Shown here piece by piece: positions 1 through 13,335 of a stretch of 64,000 nt of DNA. Made by a program: the position numbers and the translations under genes. Each line of letters begins with the position of its first letter. Positions within the stretch are counted from its first letter, which is position 1. The notes beneath the pieces were generated by a model, which saw nothing but the letters and a program-made list of their open reading frames with translations, did not search any database and was not told the DNA's origin. This DNA comes from Schistosoma haematobium (taxonomy: Eukaryota; Platyhelminthes; Trematoda; Strigeidida; Schistosomatidae): assembly GCF_000699445.3 (NCBI RefSeq), contig NC_067196.1, positions 47,099,364 to 47,163,363 on the forward strand, in the 5' to 3' direction.

Positions 1-1192
1 TCATCTTATCTATTTGAAATAACTGTTTTGTGTCAGCTAAAATGGATGGTGAGAAACCAAATTTAAGACGTGATCTATCTGTAATATCTTTATCTGTTAC
101 TATTGGACGATAAATTTGTGTGCGAATTGGTGAATGTTCTTTAATCCAAATTTCATCAAATTTCTTAAGAAACAATGGTGGATGGTCGTTAATATCAGTC
201 ACTGTGATATTTATAAATAGATATCCAGTTAAGGGTGTAGGTTTACCCGCATCTGAAGCATAGATTAAAACTTGATGCACTGTCTGATTTTCATAATCTA
301 AATCCATATTTATCCTTAACCATAAACCAGAACCAGTATTATGTGATGCAGAATCAGTGTCAGCAGGTACTGTGTCCCAATCTAAAGAGAAAGCTCCATT
401 AGTTGTTTGTCCATATATTCCATATATGGAAGTAGTGTTCTCTGGTCTCGCATCTGGATCAGCAGCTTGAGGTAAAGCGATACGTGTCCCTATGTCAGTA
501 TGTTCTGTTATAGTTAAGTCTAATTTTGGAATAAGTTTGTTAAGTTCTAGCAATTTTTTATATATAATTGAATTTTTATCTACATGTTGAGCTGAAATTG
601 TAAGAGATTCATGAGCACTCCATTCAGGTGCATTATCATTTATATCCAAAACGTGTATATTAATCTGTAATATAGATTCTTTGAAACTATTCTGTCTGTT
701 ACGAATATCTACTAAGTCAACTAAAAGTAAAAGAACTATAATACATGGCTTTGTATCTAATACTGTGGATTGTTTGTTGTATTCATTGAAACTAATACCT
801 GTTGAACAGCATAATTGTTCAGATGAACAAACTGCTTCTCTGTTCACACGAGAATTCACTCGTAAATATTGTTCATGTGGATTTGATGTGTCAAGAAAAA
901 ACAAAGGATTTGGTTCAAGAAATTTAAATTGTAACTCAAAATTTGAATTGATAATTAAATTGGAAGAAGTTTGGGATACTGCTTCAACAAACAATTTTCT
1001 CAAATCAGCTACCACTGCAGTCCGTCCTAATTCCTCTTGCATATTTACAAATACTTGATAATTAGTTTTTAGGTCATTTGCATAAATTCCAAAATTTAAT
1101 TGAAAAATGCTAAATATCAGCATTGTTAATATATAACAATCATTATACGTAATTCTTAATGACCCTTTAATATATATTTTTCTACATTTCAT
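1..1192 (-). CDS. Protocadherin-like cadherin, 5' coding exon (partial, runs off left edge)
   Basis: The minus strand is open for 397 codons from an ATG at 1192 to the window edge. An in-frame TGA at 1208-1210 lies just upstream, so this is the first usable Met, and A at -3 gives good context. Residues 1-38 look like a signal peptide: basic N-region, hydrophobic stretch CYILTMLIFSIFQL, likely cleavage after A38. The first cadherin repeat has the LDRE-like VNSRVNREAVC at 112-122 and ends in VLDINDNAPEW at 181-191. The second has AADPDARPEN at 243-252, MDLDYE at 296-301, YASDAGKP at 311-318 and ends in VTDINDHPPLF at 331-341; a third begins after it. The Asp and Asn residues are the calcium ligands known in cadherins. 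The product should be a surface adhesion or recognition protein. No transmembrane or cytoplasmic part lies in the window. No break is seen. Family assignment is firm; the exact orthologue is not known. Confidence 0.93.
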   Translation of the reverse strand, partial: MKCRKIYIKGSLRITYNDCYILTMLIFSIFQLNFGIYANDLKTNYQVFVNMQEELGRTAVVADLRKLFVEAVSQTSSNLIINSNFELQFKFLEPNPLFFLDTSNPHEQYLRVNSRVNREAVCSSEQLCCSTGISFNEYNKQSTVLDTKPCIIVLLLLVDLVDIRNRQNSFKESILQINIHVLDINDNAPEWSAHESLTISAQHVDKNSIIYKKLLELNKLIPKLDLTITEHTDIGTRIALPQAADPDARPENTTSIYGIYGQTTNGAFSLDWDTVPADTDSASHNTGSGLWLRINMDLDYENQTVHQVLIYASDAGKPTPLTGYLFINITVTDINDHPPLFLKKFDEIWIKEHSPIRTQIYRPIVTDKDITDRSRLKFGFSPSILADTKQLFQIDKM

Positions 1193-1500
1193 TTTATGAT
1201 ATTGAATTCATTTCTGTGATATAATGAAATTATCTACATTCAATAGTTTTCATTAAAAAAATAACATATCAACAAAATATTTCTGTTTAATTGAAACGAA
1301 ATGTGTGTAAAAATATACTGAGGTTTCTGGATTAAATAAGCTGACTAAATTACATCCCGTCATTTGAGTACTTTGTAAAAATATTGTTCACAGTAAAATA
1401 TTCTTACAATGAATTATAATTTATGATCATCTGATTGGTCAATAGAATGCGACCAATCAAATTTCGGAAACTGGTTATTCAAGTACTAAGGATATAAAGA
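1193..1500 (-). promoter_or_regulatory. Upstream flank of the cadherin gene with inverted CCAAT boxes
   Basis: This is the sequence 5' of the cadherin start codon. It contains a perfect 9-base inverted repeat, TGATTGGTC at 1432-1440 and GACCAATCA at 1451-1459, separated by 10 bases, so a CCAAT box sits on each strand about 240-270 bases before the ATG. CCAAT boxes are bound by NF-Y in animals. A role as proximal promoter is inferred. The transcription start and any 5' UTR intron are not visible. Confidence 0.4.
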
Positions 1501-4500
1501 TGTTCATAACTTTGGTTGGTCTTTATAATAGATTATATGATAGCTATATATGCTTGTTGTTCATTTTATGTCTAATTAATATTACGCCTTAAATTCTTTA
1601 TATAAGCATTTATGTATAATTTAATTTAATGTATATATAACATGTATAGAACAGTAAATTAAAGATATTTATTGTGAAACTGAAGCATAGTAAACAGTGT
1701 TAATCACTGTCACAACAGAATAATAACTTAATCAAAATTATAACTTCCATTTAACATATCAGTAATATCACTTACCCTTTATTAAAGAAAAAAAATATTC
1801 TCAAAGTAATTTCAGACAATTAAAAACTGTTTAAAAATAAGTTAAGTCACAAATGTCACTTTTTTCTGATGATCGCTGTGATAGACAATTAATGGTAGTG
1901 TTAAAGTAATGAATATTTTTCCAGTTAACTGACATCTAATTGAAGGAGGATTCTATTGAAATGAATTTTAAGTTGTTTTTATTAAATAAAAACAAAATTT
2001 GAGTAATCTATTGATTCTATATGTTACCAGTATGTTTTTTAGCACATGGTCATCAATGTCAACGGAATTCTATTATTGACCCTTAACTAACTGAAAATTA
2101 AATAATAGAATAACATAATTTTAGACACATTCATTTAAACCAATAAGTCCCCTTTATAGATTTTGATAGAGCAATGAGAAGACGGAGTTGATCTGAAAAT
2201 TGTGAAGTATTTGCGCTATACATTTCGAACAATCTAGTCACACATATAATTGTCAGGGCATTTTATATGAAAATTAATCGAGGTCAATTAAATAAAAGTT
2301 TAAGTTAAGAAAGGTGACAAAGGGAAAAAAACAATTTTATATCGTATAAAAAGAATAAGAGATTGCCACGCTATTTTAGGCAATAGAATCATTTAAGGAT
2401 TACCAGGGTAAATTCAAGGTTACGACACATTTATTTATGAATATTGCTGTTCCTACTAAGGGAAAAAATACATCTATAAAATTTATGAGTCTGTGATCTC
2501 ATCTCAATGTTTAGAGTCTACGTGTCTTTATGGTAGCCTTCTTTTGCTGTTACTTAGGTTCACTTTCTTCATCATTGTTATTAAAAGCATATTTAACAAA
2601 TATCTTTAAGTATTCAGAATTTTGAAGGCATTCAAGCAGTTGGTGGTATTTTATCTCTGATGTCTATCAAGCTCCGCTATTCAAATATTTATTTTTATCA
2701 ATAGTAGTATTTTTAACAGATAAATTCATAAATCGATCTAAGCATCTAAACTAATGAATCCCAACAGTCTCTTACTGGTTATATAATCATTCGTTATAAA
2801 TTATCTGTTATTTATTTCACAGAGAATTGAGGTATGCTTTTTTTATCAGTATTACCTTCATATAATGCTTTTTTTTCTAAGTCGTTAATAGAAATGCACA
2901 TTTGTTTATTAGAATGTGCCTGGAGGCTATCAAATCACGAGATATATTATTCTTCCAATATGTAATTTTTCTATTTAGAAAAATAACAAATTTCGTTACA
3001 TATACAAAATAAGAGAAAAGATGAGGAATCATTTGCTCGTTGTCTTTCAGTTTTAACATTGAATTTCTTATTATGATTGAAACAAACTTATGTTTTCTTA
3101 TTTGTCATTCAACTAGCTACAGTTTTGTCCATCAATCTATTTGTCTTAATCATTTGCTTTATCAGCTATTTCTGTCAAACATTCAAAATTATTCGATAGT
3201 TTATATTTTTATGATGACAAATTGTTTTAAGGAAATCTCAGGAAACTATATTCATTACATATTTATCAATTAATGACATACTTTATTGTTAATCCGGTAC
3301 GAATTTAGTCCTTTTATGTATATGAAGAGTAATGCAAATAGTTACGGATTGTTTATAAATATTGTGATTAAAATATGACAACATATTTAACTCATTATTC
3401 TTCTCAATGTATTTTATATTTAACAACACAAATCAACGTTGAAATTCGAAGACAATGGACCATTGTTGTTAAATTTGTGACATTCATTAAAGTAAAAAGG
3501 ATGGTGGCAAAGGAATGTCTTTTATTTGTGATTAGTTTCCCTTTTGGTAGATATCTAATACAGATTAATAAGTATCATATAGGCTATCGCTTAAACAAGA
3601 TACTGATTTCTATGGTATTAAGTTCTTTGAGGTCATTATTTGCTTTCAAAACTCTGGCTGTCATCCCAGACAGGAATGGGGGTAATTTTAGTAAGCTTTT
3701 GATAACCATTATTCCAGTTATCAGTGATTGTTTTATCATCTTAATAAGTTACATCAATAAACATGATATCTTAGTGACTTGAAAATCATCGTAATGTAGA
3801 CTGAAATTTCATGGTTAATTAAATATGGGATCCATTGATGGGCATAACAACAAAAACTTCAATATAATGAAGTAATCACACATCTTTGTATGATTTATAT
3901 TACATAATAACTAATGAAATTTACGTGATCTAAATAAAAACTTAATCCAATCAACAATTTAATCCTGTTTTAACCAGTATCACTCAAAACAGATGAACGA
4001 AAAAATCATAATCAAAAATATTTTAAAAGCTTGTTTTTTAATTGTATTTTGCGAAAGGCTTTAGTTTTTAAAACTCTAAATAGTTTTATTGGCTTCAGTA
4101 ATACACTGATAAATAACTTCAGGAAAATAACAGAAAAAGATATGTATATATATATATAGCCAAATATTAAACGCTACATCCTGATTTCTTTAGTAGTTCT
4201 GCAATTGTTATTTTATGAATAACTTGCGCTGGCTGTTAAATACCCTTTTAAAGCAATCAAACTCATGGTTTTTGCAAAAAAATCAAACTATTTGGCCAAT
4301 ATGACTATCAAACATTTTAAGGAAGAGAAATACCACTTGTAACTAAAGCATAAGTTAAATGGATCAATGTAAAAATATATAAAATAACTTGAAATTTCTT
4401 CTATAAAAAATTCATGTTTTTTTATTAAAGTTACCCATCTTGTGTGACTTGTTTTCAGGACATCAGTTCATCTGTTGACATTAACAGGTGAAACTGCAAA

Positions 4501-5067
4501 TACTGACGAAGTGTTAGTCAACTATTTTGTTCGTTTAAAACTGTTAGTGTAGAAAAATAACATCATAAGAACTCTGATTAAAGATATTCACATTCTGTAA
4601 TAAACATAACACTATCAGTCTAATCAAATGGAATTGTTGGATTATATGTTCAGTGTACTAATATTCCTACATATTTCCTGCTTCTTCTAATTTATTGAAT
4701 GTCTCATGAGATTACTTTAAATATCAAGAAAAAAATGTTGAATATACATATATGTCAAAACGTTTTTCATTATCATCATGATTTCTATTATTCCTCGACA
4801 TACTGTTTACACTTGCCAGAACATCTAAATACAAAGAATCAGCTGTTCCAGTGTTTGGATTTTTTTTTTTAAAAAGCACAGAGAAATAAATCTTGTAAAC
4901 GAGTGAAAAGTAAGCAAATTTGTTTGTTTCATAATTGTGATTAAACTCTAGGAGACAAAATAAAATCATATGCAAATTAATCATTAGAAAAAAAAGAATT
5001 TTTCTTATTATTGAAATGTATGTTAAAAATATTATCATCAGAAGAGGTTTTATGGAGATTTTTTTAA
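1501..5067. other. AT-rich DNA, no supported gene
   Basis: I see no recognisable coding sequence or repeat here except a short (TA)n run near 4143-4158. An open frame of 135 codons at 3375-3782 (plus) is long for such AT-rich DNA, but its product is hydrophobic, matches no family I know and lacks the look of a conserved domain. I leave it unassigned. Confidence 0.5.
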
Positions 5068-5262
5068 AATTTCACTGATTGAAATCATGAGTTAGTTGAA
5101 GCTAAACCACCATGGAAAACCTGGAAGCACTGGACGGCCGCTTCATCCTAGTATGGGACTCCTCAGCGGTGTGCATCCACTATCCTGCACCCCGCGAGGT
5201 TCGAACCCAGGACCCATCAGTCTCGCGTCAGGCGTTTAACCACTAGACCACTGAGCTAACAT
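5068..5262 (-). repeat. tRNA-headed SINE with hammerhead core (family 1), minus copy
   Basis: Read on the minus strand, a tRNA-like head (A-box region ending ...CAGTGGTCTAGTGGTTA, B box GGTTCGAACC) leads into a hammerhead-type core CTGAGGA, stem GTCC/GGAT with loop CATACTA, then GAAG. The canonical GAAA is changed to GAAG, so cleavage is probably lost. The 3' part reads CCAGGTTTTCCATGGTGG and ends near CATGATTTCAATCA. The element is back to back with the next copy. Confidence 0.8.
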
Positions 5263-5284
5263 CCAACGGTATTAATGTCTAACT

Positions 5285-5445
5285 TCAACCAATCCTGCGT
5301 CCTGGATTCGAATCTCGCGGGGTGCGGGATAGTGTATGCGCACTGCTGAGGAGTCCCATACTAGGACGAAACGTCGGTTCAGTGCTTACAGGTTTTCCAT
5401 GGTGGTCTAGCTTCAATTGACTCATGGTTTCAACCAGTGAAAAAT
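5285..5445 (+). repeat. tRNA-headed SINE with hammerhead core (family 1), plus copy
   Basis: This copy is 5' truncated and begins just before the B box (GATTCGAATC). Its core is CTGAGGA at 5346-5352, stem II GTCC/GGAC, loop CATACTA, GAAA at 5368-5371. Stem III has drifted from the usual loopless CGGCCG to CGTCGG, so it is weaker. Stem I, GCACTG pairing with CAGTGC, is intact. With the preceding minus copy it makes an inverted pair about 22 bases apart. Confidence 0.8.
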
Positions 5446-8400
5446 ATTATCTTCAATAAACAATTTTTAATGTTCAAAAAGTATTCCTATTCAAAATAGA
5501 TCAATAGTTTTGTAAGATAAGTTTATATGAAGTGTAAAAAATACTAAAAATAATGTTAAAGGAACAAATTGTCTGGTATATTCATTCAAATAAATGAAAA
5601 CATCTAAATTTTATAATTATAACGAATGACATAACTTATCAGATATTTATGATGACTTGCATTCATACTCAGATGTGTTGCTAAGTCTACTATTTGATAC
5701 CATTACAGAATGTGTGAGGAAGGTTACAATAATTTGAGTGTTCTCTAAGGAAATCTACTCGTATAAAACATATTCTTTGATAATATTTCAAAATTCAGAT
5801 AAAATTTCATCAAAAATATTTGTGTGCATTATTTAATTGGTTACAATATGACCATAGATTTCACAATATGCTTTGTATGATTTACCAGGCCAACAGATAT
5901 CTATGTGAAAAATCAAATTATTAGGAAACCTTTGACGTTATAATATTGATAACAGTCAAAATACGTGGTTCTAAATTACTCCATTAGTTATCATTATCTA
6001 CAACTTAAATGTAATGGACAACATAATGGTTAGTAAAGGGTTAATTATGGTTTAAAATAGAATATATTAAGATATAGATAATTGTTTGTTCAAAACTAAC
6101 ACAAATTAAAGGTAAAGTTATCAAAATCAATGATTATCTTGCGTGTTTATATTAATATTTGCCGCTAATCAGTGTTATCCTTTTACAAAACGAATTAAAG
6201 GTGTTCTGTAAATATGGTTCAATAAGTTTCGTCAGCACTAAAAACGTAACTAATTCAATTATAGACTAACTTAATCTTAGTTATATTATTACTTGTGGCA
6301 CAAAACTTATCTTTTTCACTGATAATGACTAGATATAAATTGTCTATGGTATTTTTAATTAGTTTCTGATAAACTTATATAGTATTTTCATCTGAATTAA
6401 ACTTGTTTTGCAGCCAGTTGTTTATCATTTATGTGCTTTTTTTAAAGAATTTTTGCCCTACTTTGTTTTTATAGGGATTTTGAGGATCTAATTAATATTA
6501 TAAGCGTTCTATAGAGGCGATACATAAAGTAGCATTACTTCATATTTTGAATGAATTCGGTATATTCAGTGATGAATACTATATAATTGTAGAGATAATA
6601 TGAAGTTTATTAATAACTGTTATTGTAATTACTTAAATGATAAAGAATATTAGTTATTGAAACATTTTGGAAATGACTGAAAATTAATAATATAAAACCA
6701 TAACATGTCTTTAACGGAAAGACCATAACATTTCCGTTGTATCATTCATTACATTTTGTTATTAAGTTTCCAAAAACTATTACATTTATTCAATAGTCTA
6801 ATACAAGCCCATAGAACAAAATGTTGATAATATCATCATTGTCAGTAATAAATCACTTCAATATAATATATACGGAGGAAATTATTTTTAAGGTATACCC
6901 ATACATGTGACATAGAGGAAGTAGTTTAATTAGACGTCAAGTGTTTAGAATTCTGAATTTTGAAATGCAACTTATTTTACTGTAACTTTTGATTCGTGAT
7001 TCTCATGTCAATCAAAGTTATTCATTAAATTGTATTTTCCCAAAGTAATTTATGAAACATTTTAATCTAGTGAAGAACGATGAAACATCTACGACCAAAC
7101 CATTCCGGGAACAAAACTCCATCAATTAATAAATCTTTTTCTACTTTGGACGCCATTTAATGTTATTTTTATTTCCTAGAAATACAATTGACTGCAAAGT
7201 AGTGGAATGAGAATAAATTCTAATTGTTGGTAATTCACGGGTTCTTTTCATACTATTGACCCATTCGGTTATATCAAAGATAACTTTATAATTAGCGTAG
7301 TAAAAATGTTTCAATTTATTGATCATGAACAAAAAACATTAATCCAGTACTTTAGCCATATTAAAACAATTTCAATGAATCCCAACACATGGATACTGTT
7401 TTAATTGATTTGAATAATTTGACTGATCTAACTTTTAAACTTCTCATACCAATAAACACTCCCGTTTTTCAACTGAAAAAAAGCACTATACTTTATCAGA
7501 CCTATTTCTTTAAATGGATCCATAAATTTATCATTTATTCCTTGTTTTAGTGTATATAATAATAAACTACCACCGGATCGGTGAATTTAACTTCATTTAC
7601 CAAGAATAATCTTTTTGTAAGTTCAGTTTTCTTTTTTTCTTCTTTCTCTAAGAATATACAAATGTATGGGTATACAAAATATGACTAGCAGAATTACTTG
7701 ATAAAATTAAAAGTGACTCCCTTGGCTTTCATCGTATTCAGGCTATTTCTGTTCTGTACGTTTTCAATGACTGTTTTATCAAAAAAGGTAATATTTGAAT
7801 ACTTAGTATATAATTCAATGTATTTATGGTATATAAGCTAATTCAAGGGATATTGTGAAGGATCACAATTAAATTTGTAGACTGTTTTCGTCAAACAGTG
7901 ATCTTAGTTAGAGATATATAAAATTGAAATAAGTAAATATAACAAAATATAGTCTACTTGATGACTATCTACCTATCTATCAGTTTAAGAACTTTCTTTA
8001 AAAATAAACTAAATAAAGAGCATTGAATAGATCCATACATTCTAATAAACATTATAAGTATGCAAACTGTAAACACTTCATGATATTATTTCTTGTTATT
8101 ACGCCATAACAATTTAAATAGCTATTTGTTTTTATTCACACAGTACATTTTCTACAAGTTTAATGGTGTTGATAAACACTTCCCGAAAAGCAACTAAAAA
8201 CGATCATGCTTGATATTTAGGTATACTTGAGCTTTAAATAGCGAATTTAAAAAGTCGGTCATCAGTTTTTGTAATAAAAGTAAAACTATTGACAAAAGTC
8301 ATTCCCCGAAAGTCTAATAGAAGCTGATATTTTTTTAGTTGACCAATTCAAAGATTAGACAGTTATACATGAATGACGATGAATGAACTACGGACTATAT

Positions 8401-9560
8401 TTTAAGAGCTGAAAATGACGAACCTATTTATATCAACTCAGAGATTTCATAATATCGTTTTAACGGCAAAATATGAATCTGATGATTTTAATAATGCGTA
8501 TGGAGTTGTGTGAACAATCTTAGCACTTCTTAAGCTAGAAATCAACGACTATTCAGTGCTTTTATGTTTAAAGACGTTTTTCACTTAGTGCCACCTCATA
8601 CTTAAAACTATTTTTAGAAAGCGTATTTGACATTTTAAAGCGATTTTAAAAAATATCAAATGAACACTTATCGCAAAATGTAAGTGCATCAGTATTTAAC
8701 AGTAGATATCAAGTCCTCAGGAGTATTCATGTATTACATTTATTGATTGATAATAATACTGAACGTAACTAATATTCACATCCCACTGTTCCCTTTTGGT
8801 GATACGTTATTGAGTTATGAATTATAGTTAACTGTGTGTTATGGAAAAGTTAGCTTTAGGAATAAGAATTAACTCAATAAATGTTTTTTTCTTTTTGACA
8901 TTTAGTAAACAACCAACATTTACCATCACTCATTTAATCCACAAACGTCATTTAAAATCCGTGTAAATCTTGAAGTCTATCACCTCGTGGTTAATTTATA
9001 CTTTTGGATTAGTATTCATTTCATTGTGGGTGGTTCTCGACTCTTTATTAATGGGATATTTAGCTTATACAACTGTGGTATGACAAGTTAAACTCTTCAC
9101 TGTAAAAATTGGTATACTGACAAAACGATATTGTTTTTCTACATATATATTTCTTTCTAACATTCCATTTAATCTTGTTCACAAGAAATCTAAAAATGGG
9201 ATATTTGTATTCCAATCTTTATCCAATAAAAAGGTAAAAAAAAATGTATGCATAGTGATATATCTTCATTCTATATTATTTTCTATTTTCTATGCCAGTA
9301 ATGTAAAGGTACATTCTATATAGATAAAATAAAATGCTAACCGATTAATTTCACCTTATTTTGCGCCATTTTTTAGTTTCTTCTAGTAAGTTCATCATGC
9401 AAAAAAATTCATTGTTGGTGAATGAATATGAGACGTCTAATGAAGTAATAAATGTATTTTGAAATACAAAGCTTTGTGTTTCATTGACAAACATGAAAAA
9501 TTGATTTTAATTATAACAATTTCTTTGTGAAACCGCTTCAGAATTCGTATTAATCATTTC
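5446..9560. other. AT-rich DNA, nothing recognised
   Basis: Both strands carry only short frames with strong A/T codon bias and no recognisable motifs. I see no repeat family or RNA gene. It could be intergenic DNA or a long intron. Confidence 0.5.
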
Positions 9561-9562
9561 AC

Positions 9563-10140
9563 TATTGGACTGAAGTCAGAATTAGTTGAATGTGAAATTG
9601 ATTATAGGGGTAGGCCATCTTTATATATTTTTGGCATCCAGAATCACTGCTAAACATGAGATGATCCTTTTTACCAAGTAAATTTGGACTAACACTGGCA
9701 AATCATTGGACATAATGACCTGGGACTTTTGGGGATATTATCTTAGCAATCTGTTCCGCCAGCTCCTTCATCACCTTAATAAGTTCTCTTACTTTTCGTT
9801 TTAACAACCATCTTTGTGTAATCCAGCACCGCTCTTGTGGTATTCTGGTGGCTCCTTTTTTGCACAAAATCTTCCTTCAAGATTTTTCAATACCTAGGTT
9901 TTTCTGGAATTTGATAAATCGATTTAACACAAAGTTCATAAACATTCTTCAATTACGTTGATTGCTTAAACGCCTCGAAACCTTCCGAAACACTATAATG
10001 AAACTTGGGTTGTGCTAGGATTCAAAAATTTGCATTTTATAATTGTTTCACCGAACACTGCATAATGTGCCAGATACATACTGAGAATCTTTTGCACAAA
10101 TCCTTACCCAGATAACTTCATCAAATAAAAAATTATAAAT
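9563..10140 (-). pseudogene. Decayed coding-like island, unknown family
   Basis: One minus-strand frame stays unusually open from about 10140 down to 9563, with about six stops in roughly 190 codons; stops are much denser in surrounding frames. The best stretch is about 52 codons between a TGA near 9876 and a TGA near 9704. It includes the segments PQERCWITQRWLLKRK and VREL..VMKELAEQIAKII, which are basic and amphipathic. Local base composition is richer in G+C than the flanks. I do not recognise the family. A decayed retroposed gene, an old transposon ORF, or exons with small introns are all possible. The reading frame is seen; the pseudogene status is inferred. Confidence 0.35.
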
Positions 10141-13100
10141 TTAGACGTAAGAATGGTATAAATTCGAGATGTATCTGGGTCAGTCGTGTACATAATATAA
10201 TATTTTTGAACACAGAAACTGTAATTTATAAGATCAACCGTAGAAAATGTGGATGCCACAGCAAATGCCTTGTTTTTTAATCACTAAGTGAAAATTCATT
10301 TGTTCCCTTTTCCAGCTTCAATTAATTTTTAACCTAGCCCCAATATTGTCAGTGGCCCGCAATCAATATCGTTTCAACCTTAAAAAGCCAACATTTCTCA
10401 TTATATATAAATAATAAGGTTGTATTTTCTTTAACTACTGCATTAACATACATTTTCTATTATATCCACAATCAATTAGACTTATAATACAATGAAATAT
10501 ACTATTCAACTTTTCATTTAACAGTAACTAGTTAACTTGTTGTCTTATATTAATTTAATTTTTCTTAATTATTTAATAGAACATACTTAGTAAAATGAGG
10601 TATTTAAACAAGCGTATGTGTATGTGTGGATGGGTGGGTGCATGAAACCAAAAAACTCAGCTGAAACACACACATACAAAATGAATGAATCTCACTGCTA
10701 TCTACTCTATCAATATTATTTCTTAAGGTTAAAGAAAAACCAGAAACCTGAACACTTTAACAAAATCAAATTATTAAAATAAAAAAAACAAAAAAATTGA
10801 ACTACAAATGATTTCGGATGTTTACTTTTTTTAAAAAAAAAAAGGAATCGTTCATAAAACTTTGGAATTTGTTTCCAAAAAAATATTTTGTTTATCTTTA
10901 AATGTTTGGAATCGTTTGCTTTTTTCTCTTCTATTTACATCCTTATTAAGTTTAATTTATCTAGTTCTTATGTATATGTGTAAGTATGTGTACACTTGAA
11001 CTATTTACCATTAGGTCATGTTAGACAAATTAAATTAAATTTCATTTTGCTCTTCAATTTTTTTTTATTTTTTTTATTTCTTTTGAAGAAAAGGAACAAG
11101 TATTTTCTTCATTGTTTAGTCATATTAAACTGTGTACTTTTAATTTTGTTGCCAAGGTTCAAATTAACAATTAGTCAAAGTATCTGTAATCTTTAAAATT
11201 TCAATTTTTGTATTTTGTATTTCAGTTTAAATTCAATGAAAAAACATATTTATTATTGATAAATTATCTTCCAGTTGTTTATTATTTGAAAAATGTTTTA
11301 ATTGACTTTTATGAAATGTAGCAAAACGTATCTAAGGAGTTGTTTGAATAAAAGATTCATTGGGTGTTTTACATTATAAAAATTAAACAAACAATATACA
11401 ACATGATAAATAAAATCAATGTTTCTTATGATATTTCCGTAATATTATTTAGTATGCTGCATATTTTCCCCTTTTCAACTCTTGTATGTTACAAGTAAAC
11501 ACCTATAAGCATTTATGTTAAGAAAGAATTCATTGAACTATCCTTATTAGGCTAATTATCAATCTGATATTATCGGTTATATTATATCCACATTATAAAC
11601 TTGTAATCTAAAAATATTTACAAAAATAATTTAGAAACTTTATGTAAACGGAGTTGGAATCATTAAAATAAGTTTTAATATTCACTAAAGATCTAACCAT
11701 ATAAGTTCAGATCTAATTTGAAACAAAATTTACTAAATGATCAATTGTTTCGTTAATTTGATGAATGATTCTGAATTTTCATTTAGTTTATTATAATTGA
11801 TACCTATTGATCTATTTCTAATTGTAAGCTCAATGTTTGTGGGAATCGTTAATCAACATTTATTGTGTCATATGTCATTTTTTTCCATGATTCTGAAATA
11901 TTAGGTGCATAGAATTTCTTTGAAGAAGATCAAACTTATGTAATTACATAATCATCCTTTGATACAAATCAGTTAAAACACAATTCGGTTTTTTTCTATT
12001 TAAAACTGTATAATCAACCTTTTAATTCAAATAATATGGAATAACATTTGGGATTCAAACTAACTTCATAGTTTATGAAGCATCAGATAAGAAACGACAT
12101 CAGTTCCATTTGGCAACGCACCTCACAACTGGAAGAGAACGATATTAGCATCTCGTATGATATTGTTATCGAATGGATATGAATTTAATATCGTGATAGT
12201 TATTGATAATAATATGCCAATTCGCACTTTCAAGTTCAGATAACAGTTATGTTATAAGGTATTTACTAAACCACTCTTTCTTACTAAGACCTTAAATGCT
12301 TTGAAATATAAATCAAGTCTAGTTCCATTCTATTAATGAAAAAAAGTGACCTGTTTTTTAGGTCGTAAAAGGAACTATTATATATTTTAAAAAACCAACA
12401 CTTATTTTAAACTATCAACCAGGTATAAGTGAATATCATGGATAACATAACATTACTAGAACCATACAAAATAATTTATGTATTGATAAATATTCAGGGG
12501 TGAAGTATGAAAATATGCTGAATATTACTTGTCTAAAATAAAAATAAAGTGAGATGACTTCAAATGTTTCCATTTTTAATTCATAAACGCGAAATTTGCA
12601 TGAAACGTTAGTAGTTAGTTTTTGAAGTACTACGAATTTAAAAGGCTAAACTGAAAGCAGACATTTACAATAAAATAATTATGGATGATTTAGTAATCTA
12701 AAATAGCCTACAAACTGATCACATGATGTTTTTTTAGCAAACTTATTTGATTGTGTGTATTTACATGAAAGGAAATAAATCTTCTAGAGTTTATCATTAC
12801 CGAGAATTACTAACGCAAGTTTATTTTATTTGGTGGCATTAATGGACTTCCCTTTTCTGGATACGACAACTTGTTGACTGAAAAGTTAGTCATTATCGAT
12901 AACTACATTTCCTAACTGCATTCTTACAAATGATGTGCCTTTCTTTAAAAAGTAACAATGTTCATTTTCTAATCCTAGATACACCAGCTTTTAATACCGA
13001 GTTGTTAAAAACTTGATGTTATGACATACAATCACAATTTCCACTTTTAATCAATTTCCAATTAAAAGTCAACAGTTCCAATAAATGGTACATAAACTGA

Positions 13101-13289
13101 TTATTATTATTATTATTCATAAGACTTTTCCGGATAGTTTACTTACAAAACAATCCTTGCGCCTTATTACATTAGATCGTCATAGTTACAGGAAGAAGAA
13201 TTTATCATAAAAAAAAACAATTACAGACACGTTAACACTACTCTCTGACAGATATTCATGATCTGTATTTGTTAAAGTAACTATGTTTC

Positions 13290-13292
<3 letters not shown>
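10141..13292. other. AT-rich DNA, nothing recognised
   Basis: Poly-A and poly-T runs are common (for example around 10770-10850 and 11055-11085). No coding exon, repeat family or RNA gene is supported. Confidence 0.5.

Positions 13293-13333
<41 letters not shown>
13293..13333. repeat. (TA)n microsatellite
   Basis: About 20 uninterrupted AT dinucleotides. It produces a spurious Ile-Tyr repeat in a minus-strand frame. Confidence 0.95.

Positions 13334-13335
<2 letters not shown>

Noticed and set aside
681..1058. 125-codon plus-strand ORF
   Set aside because: It lies antisense to the cadherin exon, whose minus frame has clear cadherin motifs.
3375..3782. 135-codon plus ORF as a gene
   Set aside because: Hydrophobic product with AT-driven composition, no recognisable domain, signal or neighbour. 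I keep it only as unassigned.
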